NCBI RefSeq assembly: GCF_014652355.1
Contig: NZ_BMYQ01000014.1
Span: 1-64,000 of the forward strand
From: Gemmobacter lanyuensis
GTDB lineage: Bacteria; Pseudomonadota; Alphaproteobacteria; Rhodobacterales; Rhodobacteraceae
DNA length: 64,000 nt
Direction: 5' to 3'
The position numbers were made by a program, and so were the translations under genes. The notes beneath the pieces were generated by a model. It saw nothing but the letters and a program-made list of their open reading frames with translations, made no database searches and had not been told where the DNA came from. The first letter of the stretch is position 1. Every line of letters starts with the position of its first letter. Shown piece after piece: positions 63,740 to 64,000 of the stretch.

Positions 63740-64000
63740 TCACCGGAGCCGTGCGAGTACGAATCCACCCGTGACGGCCACGGCAAGGACGAAAGCGCCG
63801 ATGAGGATGGCTGTCTGCAAATCGGTCAGAACAGATTTGCGAACGTCGGGGAAGACATCTGCATCCAGCCGGGCCAGCAGGGTCCAGCCGAAGCGGGGCA
63901 TGCCGGGCAGGGTGGTTTCCGGCACCAGCACGGTGATGTTCGACTGTCCGTCGGGCCAGGTCATCCAGCCTGCGGCAGGAGCGTCGGGTGGCAAAGTGGC
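63740..64000 (-). CDS. C-terminal end of a membrane sensor-like protein (partial)
   Basis: The frame enters from beyond the window and stops at 63740, leaving at least 85 residues in view. A Cache-like end (VLVPETTLPGMPRFGWTLLARL, broken here) is followed by one membrane helix (TAILIGAFVLAVAVTGGFVLA) and then stops after four residues. In related proteins a HAMP, GGDEF or kinase domain usually follows. It lies 89 bp upstream of the hybrid kinase on the same strand, so the two may be co-transcribed and work together. Confidence 0.6.
   Translation of the reverse strand, partial: ATLPPDAPAAGWMTWPDGQSNITVLVPETTLPGMPRFGWTLLARLDADVFPDVRKSVLTDLQTAILIGAFVLAVAVTGGFVLARLR

Overview
The window comes from a GC-rich alphaproteobacterium, most likely of the Rhodobacter/Paracoccus group. 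The clues are RepABC-type partition proteins, a Tat-exported clade I NosZ in a nosR-Z-D-F-Y-L-X order, a PaaX plus TetR (PaaR) regulated paa cluster, and an N-methylproline demethylase of the kind common in that group. A plasmid replication origin with two partition modules indicates that the DNA is extrachromosomal (a large plasmid or chromid). I saw no rRNA, tRNA, transposase, integrase or CRISPR array.

Layout. (1) 1-9.8 kb: a truncated small membrane protein, a Gln-rich mini-protein, then a D-apiose-type sugar locus. The leftward operon encodes a sugar-binding protein, a DUF2291 lipoprotein, an RbsA-like ATPase, an RbsC-like permease, an apiose-dehydrogenase-like oxidoreductase (ApsD), an apionate lactonase (ApnL) and a FadR/GntR regulator. 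A divergent RuBisCO-like protein completes it. (2) 9.8-14.1 kb: methylated-glycine catabolism, with a GlxA/GbdR-like regulator, a dimethylglycine/sarcosine dehydrogenase and a divergent XRE-cupin regulator with palindromic operators. (3) 14.1-18.4 kb: a complete replicon with parB, parA, an iteron origin (five 22-bp repeats plus one detached copy), a Rep_3 initiator and several near-identical parS-like palindromes. (4) 18.5-21.5 kb: N-methylproline demethylase and a divergent pyrroline-5-carboxylate reductase-like gene. (5) 21.6-23.8 kb: a second partition pair of RepABC type (repA-repB) with no repC beside it. (6) 23.9-33.1 kb: the nitrous oxide reductase cluster behind a perfect FNR/NNR-type box.

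(7) 33.2-54.3 kb: phenylacetate catabolism. It contains paaX, the thiolase, the ring epoxidase paaABCDE, an extra ferritin-like paralogue, paaZ, paaY, paaR, then leftward paaG-paaI-paaK. A divergent rightward unit carries a paaN-like aldehyde dehydrogenase, a Liv-type ABC transporter and a fused hydratase/3-hydroxyacyl-CoA dehydrogenase. The ligase PaaK makes phenylacetyl-CoA, PaaABCE epoxidises it, PaaG isomerises it to the oxepin, PaaZ opens the ring, and the thiolase and fusion protein complete beta-oxidation to acetyl-CoA and succinyl-CoA.

(8) 54.3-64 kb: a LysR regulator with a glutathionyl-hydroquinone reductase and a DODA-type dioxygenase, a secreted nuclease-like protein, a small unknown protein, a second LysR gene bracketed by two copies of a 17-bp palindrome, an FAD-dependent amine oxidoreductase, a large hybrid histidine kinase, and the C-terminal end of a membrane sensor that runs off the window.

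The most interesting points are the dual partition modules on one replicon, the clean iteron and parS architecture, the RuBisCO-like protein in an apiose locus, the uncharacterised diiron-like paralogue in the paa operon, and several unexplained palindromes and spaced repeats that look like operators.
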